64,000 bases of DNA from Pelobates cultripes. Lineage: Eukaryota > Chordata > Amphibia > Anura > Pelobatidae. Below, one piece after another: positions 59,935 through 64,000 of the stretch. Under the pieces are notes generated by a model. It had not been told where the DNA came from. It did no database searches and worked only from the letters and a program-made list of their open reading frames with translations. The position numbers and the translations under genes were made by a program. The DNA is taken from positions 275,716,431 through 275,780,430 of the forward strand of contig OW240913.1 in NCBI GenBank assembly GCA_933207985.1, read 5' to 3'. Numbering within the stretch: the stretch's first letter is position 1; every line of letters begins with the position of its first letter.

Positions 59935-60979
59935 TGTAACGGATCACCTGGCACCCCGACTGGGTACCTCCATTGAAGGATGCTCCTAGTGTTTCCTGAG
60001 GGCTCCAAGCACTCCAGCCGACACCATAACCACTGTAGACTCCTCCAGAGAGCAAGACAGGAACAAGCTCTTACAAGAGCTTAGCAGTGATATAGCAAGG
60101 GAGTATGACTAGCATAGCAATCCCTTGTAGCAGATTCCCCCAGCAACGAGACTACACTTCGTTTTGAGGTCAAGCAGAACTGACTGTACTGGCACATACA
60201 GCCTCTTTTATTCACAATCCACAAACATAGTACTGCACACAGGGTTTTGAAATACAACCAATCAATCCGTACAATACACACAGACAATCCCACACAATAT
60301 CCTCTTCTCTGCCTGTGATATGATTACTGAACACAATGGGTAATATAATTATCACAGGCAGAGAAATACAGTTTTTACAAAATATTAATAACATCCAAAA
60401 TATACATGCCATTCACATAAAACATACATTATCAGAATCCGCATGTTTGAAATATACACATACTCAAAAATCAGGGCAATCGGTTCAGGGGTTAAAAAGT
60501 TAAGGGAAAGTCCTATTTGACAAAATGAAGCATGTTTTTTCTGCCCAAAATCAGTTCCACAGAGTCTTCTATCCTGGAGATAATTGGGAAGTAATCCAAT
60601 TATCTCCAAGGACAGAGGCAAAACTCCATTAGCCACATGGTAGCAAAATACAATAAAATACATAAATATATAACTGTGCATATATCCCCAGATAGCTTAG
60701 ATCTGAGTGCAAATTATTACTGAATGGCGCTCAGATCACATACATACAGTTCAATTGCCTTGAAGCCAAAGTCTTTCACATAGTCTTTCGTTATACGAAT
60801 GGGCTCCATAGCATAGCTATCTGGGGTAACACTGCTCACAAAGGGAAAGTCCCGAATGACTCGGCTTTCGGGTCTTTGCAAGGGAAAATCCAGCATTTCA
60901 ACATGGGGCCATAGTCACAGGGCAGGAGGCTGGCAATCAGTCTTCTCCAATGCTCAGTGGCGAGGCTGGTTCCGCCACA
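59935..60979 (-). mobile_element. Solo LTR of the same gypsy family, minus strand
   Basis: On this strand it begins TGTAACGGATCACCTGG and ends GGTTCCGCCACA. Flanks are CCACC (59930-59934) and CCACT (60980-60984), a 5-bp duplication with one mismatch. It aligns in reverse with 37035-38015 over most of its length, including ATAGCTATCTGGG, AGATAATTGG and the LTR tip. It interrupts the PLE. Confidence 0.9.
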
Positions 60980-61042
60980 CCACTCAAGGGTTAGTTCCTA
61001 ACAAAATAACTAATTTTAGGTTAAATGTCAACAACATATCCT

Positions 61043-61802
61043 ATAGAAGAAAGGTCCAGGCACTCCAAGGTACAAGCAAGGCAATTTTATTGAACCCACT
61101 CCATCACAACGTTTCGACCTACACGGTCTTTGTCAAGCTACTAAGTGCATGTATACATTCATTTTTATAGCAATACAAGTGATTAGCAATTAACAAGATC
61201 CCATAAATCAAACAATTAGTTAAGATTACATCCATATACAACCCCCAATATAGCCACATTGATAGTAAAGGCTAACAGCTGTGTCACAAGTGCAAATTAA
61301 CTAAATTGGAAGCCTTCTCAACAAGTACCATCTCTGGGATATGGAGACAAAACTGGAAAAAAATAAAAAGTAAACATCACAGTAATAAACAATAAAATGA
61401 ATCAAAGCCAGATCGGGTCCAATTTCTCTTCAAGCATTACTATCAATAACTTTAGTATGATAATATTTGATTCTCTGACCTATATATAATATAAAACATA
61501 TACATATATTTAAAAAAAAGTATAAAAAGTGATAAAGATATTCAGTATATGTGTTCCAAAAACTATTTGAATAACAAAATAATTGTATATAAAGAGATAT
61601 GTGTTGTATGTAAGAAAGGTCTATATAATTTGGATAGACAGTGTACATGTTAATAGATAGATTACAAAGCTGTGAATAGTTCTAATTCATCGTTATATTT
61701 TAAGTGTTGAAGTGTTTTATATGAAATATCACAATAAAAAGTAACTGTATACCCATCAAATATAAAAAGCAGGTGTGAAACCCATTATTCTAAGATAAAG
61801 TG
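61043..61802 (-). mobile_element. Short non-autonomous PLE-type insertion, 760 bp
   Basis: CAACATATCCT flanks it at 61032-61042 and 61803-61813, an 11-bp target duplication. On the minus strand it contains CTTGACAAAGACC...GGTCGAAACGTTG (61109-61137), the second ribozyme-like terminal motif seen in this window. No RT frame. It inserted into the endonuclease linker of the larger PLE in the opposite orientation. Confidence 0.78.
61109..61137 (-). ncRNA. Hammerhead-derived hairpin motif, second type
   Basis: CTTGACAAAGACC, a short loop, then GGTCGAAACGTT: a GACC/GGTC stem next to a GAAAC box. The core CUUGACA departs from CUGANGA and the terminal hexamer is AACGTT in place of ACGCGT. A similar motif is at 39207-39241 (minus). 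It is probably a ribozyme relic or a recognition hairpin. Confidence 0.5.
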
Positions 61803-61892
61803 CAACATATCCTTTGACATAAAAGAATTTGTTACATGCAACTGAAAAAAAATGTAATTTACCTATTGGAGTGCCCTTATGTGCCCATTTTG

Positions 61893-62064
61893 TATATGTG
61901 TGTGTTTGTTTGTTTGTATGTATGTGTGTGTTTGTGTATGTGTGTCTGTATGAATGTTTCTCTGTATGTGTGTCTTTATGTATGTGTGTGTATGTCTGTG
62001 TGTCTGTATGTGTGTTTGTGTGTCTGTGTGTGTGTCTGTCTGTGTGTCTGTATGTGTATGTGTT
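61893..62064. repeat. TG-rich microsatellite
   Basis: TATGTGTGTGTTTGTTTG grading into TGTGTCTGTATG units. Open frames here encode Val/Cys/Leu repeats and are artefacts. It begins where the GIY-YIG frame should continue. Confidence 0.93.
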
Positions 62065-62067
62065 TTA

Positions 62068-62990
62068 AAGTATGTCTTTATTTTATAGAGTATGTTCAAA
62101 TTTTTATAGTTTTTGCACAAAATAAAGTTTTGATGAATGCTGCACAAGATTGTTTTTTTTTTGTGTGCAAAACTATAAAGATTTCATCGTGCAAAAAATA
62201 CAGCATGTTTTATTGGTGCACAGAGGGTCCCTTTAAAGTTAAAGTTAAAGTTGTTGGTATGTACATACTGCTCCGATCTTGTTAGCTACAGTAACAACCT
62301 AGAATCTCATCACCAACAGCATTCTTCCAGTTAAATACCATGGCACAGACTGACATTATGTTTCACACTCTCTGCTGGAGACTGTGTCTTTGGCTCACCT
62401 ACTGAAGTTGGCTTACATGCCATGGTTCAGTGTCAGCAATTGTTCAACAGTACCTTGTCTGTCAAATTGTTACCTTATGTTGCTTAAATGCATTTCCCCG
62501 TATGTGTCCTGTCTGCTGCATTGTTCTTTGTTTCTACTCTTTCTATGAACATATTATCAGCACAACACTTCTTGTGTTTTTCCCTTGTCCCCAGTCGCCC
62601 TGTGTTTCCTTGGAAATCAATCTGCATAACTCATACATATTATCCTTTACATGTCTATATGCCCTTTTGTGTTACTTGCTCATATCATTAACAATGGAGA
62701 ACAATTAGATTTTTCATTGGTGCAGCTTATGTATCTTTAGTGTAGTACGCCAGATAATGTTTGGCATTCTCAAGCAAGTTTTGTTTTGTTTGGGGTTTTT
62801 TTTGGAGGGGTTGCTTTTATTTTGTAGGTTGTACAGTCTCTCAATAGTATTAGTTGATATTCTTCTATCTATTGTTATTCTATTCTTAATCTTTCGTATG
62901 CTAAACCAAACTTAGTTGGGTAGTCCTGGCAGACTCATGAGACTGATATGGCTAGTCAAAAAAAAGTGAGATTTCAAAGCGAATATAAAG
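62068..62990. other. No gene recognised
   Basis: AT-rich DNA. Short open frames (for example 62430-62708) have no domain. AGTTAAAGTTAAAGTT near 62237 is a short direct repeat. Confidence 0.55.
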
Positions 62991-63006
62991 TGAATTTCAA
63001 ATTCAA

Positions 63007-63072
63007 GGTCAAAATAGCTGAACTAGAAACATTCTCGAAGTCAGTTATGCTTCCAGTTCAGCTATTTTGGCC
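63007..63072. repeat. Hairpin-forming repeat
   Basis: GGTCAAAATAGCTGAACT (from 63007) pairs with AGTTCAGCTATTTTGGCC (to 63072) across a 22-bp loop; the 22-bp arms differ at two positions. Upstream DNA repeats TTTCAAAGCGAA and TTTCAAATTCAA. It looks like part of a foldback MITE. Confidence 0.75.
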
Positions 63073-63107
63073 TGATATTTTAAATTTAATTTAGTTTTTC
63101 CCTTTAA

Positions 63108-63600
63108 GGGAAATTGAGACTTTGAAACACACATGGTGGGACTGTCCCAATCTTAGTTTGATAAAAGATTTTGTATTACATCTAAAGATCTAGATTTGAA
63201 GGTATTAACATTGACCCCTGAGAATTTTCTTTTTCATACAAACATTAATGGTTCAACGTAATTTGAAAAATTGCTAATAATAAATATTCTAATGACAGTA
63301 AAGATCTGCATCTCAAGATATTGGAAGAGTACAAATACTCCTCAGGCTACTGAAATTTTAACTCAAATTAACCATCAAGGAATTATGGAAAAAGCATTTT
63401 TCTTTAATAATAGTAATATCCCGAATTATAACAAAATCTGGTCTAGATGATTTGAATATTATGAAAAACTTAATTCTACCCATAATGAAATAACTGGGCA
63501 ACGATTGCTAGACATTATATAGACACATCTTGTTCCACCTATCAACCTCAACCATCAAAAGACTGCTTTCTGATGCCCCCCCCCCCCCCCCCATATCTCC
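63108..63600 (+). pseudogene. L1-type ORF2, extreme C-terminus
   Basis: Reads ETLKHTWWDCPNLSLIKDF, the cysteine-rich C-terminal block of L1/Tx1 ORF2, then after frameshifts ICISRYWKSTNTPQ and IMEKAFFFN. It is a 5'-truncated LINE end; the 3' UTR continues past a 17-C run (63576-63592), probably to the end of the window. A separate copy from the other three L1s. Confidence 0.8.
63576..63592. repeat. (C)17 homopolymer
   Basis: A run of 17 C in the 3' region of the L1 fragment. Length is likely variable and assembly here may be inexact. Confidence 0.95.
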
Positions 63601-64000
63601 CCAGTGCATAACCTGAAAACCCCCTATATTAAATTGTAAGTAATAATACTAGTCTAGGATATCCTTTGTTTATGATTGTGGATTGTTTGTACCTTATATG
63701 GCACTGTGAGATCACAATACTGATAATTACAGTGCATTTTTCAACAACATGACAATTTGAGGGAACTATAACCTACATTGTATCTTTACTCTAGAAAGAC
63801 GTTTCTTTTTATTTAGTCTTCGCACTGCCACTATAAATTTTTGTATCTAATTATGTTATGTTTATGTCATAAATTTAAACTGATTAGAAGCTATGAACTA
63901 CATTGGAAGGATTAGACTTTAGACTGTATTGTTTTTTTTTACAGTATCGTATGTATTTAATTATGTTATGTTTGTGTCAGAAATTCAATTTTGGTAAAGA

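Larger units (their letters stand above)
45241..61895 (+). mobile_element. Penelope-like retroelement, main copy, heavily nested
   Basis: Coding blocks in order on the plus strand: N-terminal region (45766-47575), RT with catalytic YLDD (49881-50180), RT end (59213-59934), linker (60980-61042 and 61803-61840) and the start of GIY-YIG (61836-61895). Interruptions are TTAA-type and unclassified repeats (47576-49879), an L1 with a hAT inside (50181-59212), a solo LTR (59935-60979), a short PLE insertion (61043-61802) and a microsatellite (from 61893). Without them the coding part is about 3 kb, a normal PLE size. Confidence 0.85.
60980..61895 (+). pseudogene. Penelope-like linker and start of GIY-YIG endonuclease, split
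   Basis: Before the short insertion the plus strand reads ITNFRLNVN (61009-61035). After it, at 61803 onward, it reads ISFDIKEFVTCN, stop, KNVIYLLECP (to about 61876). Removing the insertion joins them in a single PLE-like order. The VIYLLECP block is the start of the GIY-YIG nuclease that nicks DNA for PLE insertion. A TG-rich microsatellite replaces the rest. Confidence 0.8.

Noticed and set aside
61829..62285. 149-codon frame with Cys/Val repeats
   Set aside because: Only its first 20 or so codons are PLE-derived; the remainder is TG microsatellite.

Overview
The window looks like transposon-dense, gene-free DNA from a large vertebrate genome, most likely an amphibian and probably a frog. 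The reason is the mixture: several L1/Tx1-type LINEs, a Penelope-like element (PLE), a Ngaro-type tyrosine-recombinase retrotransposon, Ty3/gypsy LTRs, three Tc1 elements with long inverted repeats, two hAT elements and many TTAA-flanked MITEs. I found no convincing host protein-coding exon and no tRNA, rRNA or CRISPR. Every coding region I recognise belongs to a mobile element, and nearly all are broken. A 100-N assembly gap lies at 38779-38878.

Layout. 53-8067: a Tc1 element whose transposase is split by a 6.35 kb insertion (427-6779, 13-bp target duplication), itself split by an L1 on the minus strand (1724-6575, 17-bp duplication). 8130-9760: small MITEs, a gypsy LTR fragment and a GC-rich minisatellite. 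11109-16465: a Ngaro-like element with split direct repeats A1-internal-B1-A2-B2 and decayed reverse transcriptase, RNase H and tyrosine recombinase. 18554-20143 and 20415-21981: two more Tc1 elements. About 24000-30410: a decayed L1 on the plus strand. 32067-36503: TTAA-flanked elements with a hammerhead-ribozyme-bearing PLE end between them. 37035-38015: a solo gypsy-type LTR with a 5-bp duplication.

38296-61895 is a nested structure built on one Penelope-like element. Its 5' region contains a MITE (40830-41289) and a hAT (41729-45232). Its ORF begins near 45766, is broken by TTAA-type DNA elements (about 47576-49879), resumes with the YLDD catalytic box near 50050, and is broken again by a 5'-truncated L1 (about 50181-59212). 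That L1 holds a 6.7 kb hAT (52269-58948) carrying two satellite arrays and a captured gypsy pol fragment. The PLE then continues through the end of its RT region, interrupted by a minus-strand solo LTR (59935-60979) and a 760-bp short PLE-derived element (61043-61802), and ends at the start of a GIY-YIG endonuclease, where a TG-rich microsatellite takes over.

The most notable signals are hammerhead-ribozyme-like motifs in PLE-related sequence. Two have a near-complete core and supporting stems (33328-33382 and 43310-43367); the second sits in a 382-bp insertion flanked by 14-bp direct repeats. Also notable are the Ngaro repeat layout, the integrase-before-RT order of the captured gypsy fragment, and two hAT elements that both carry tandem arrays.
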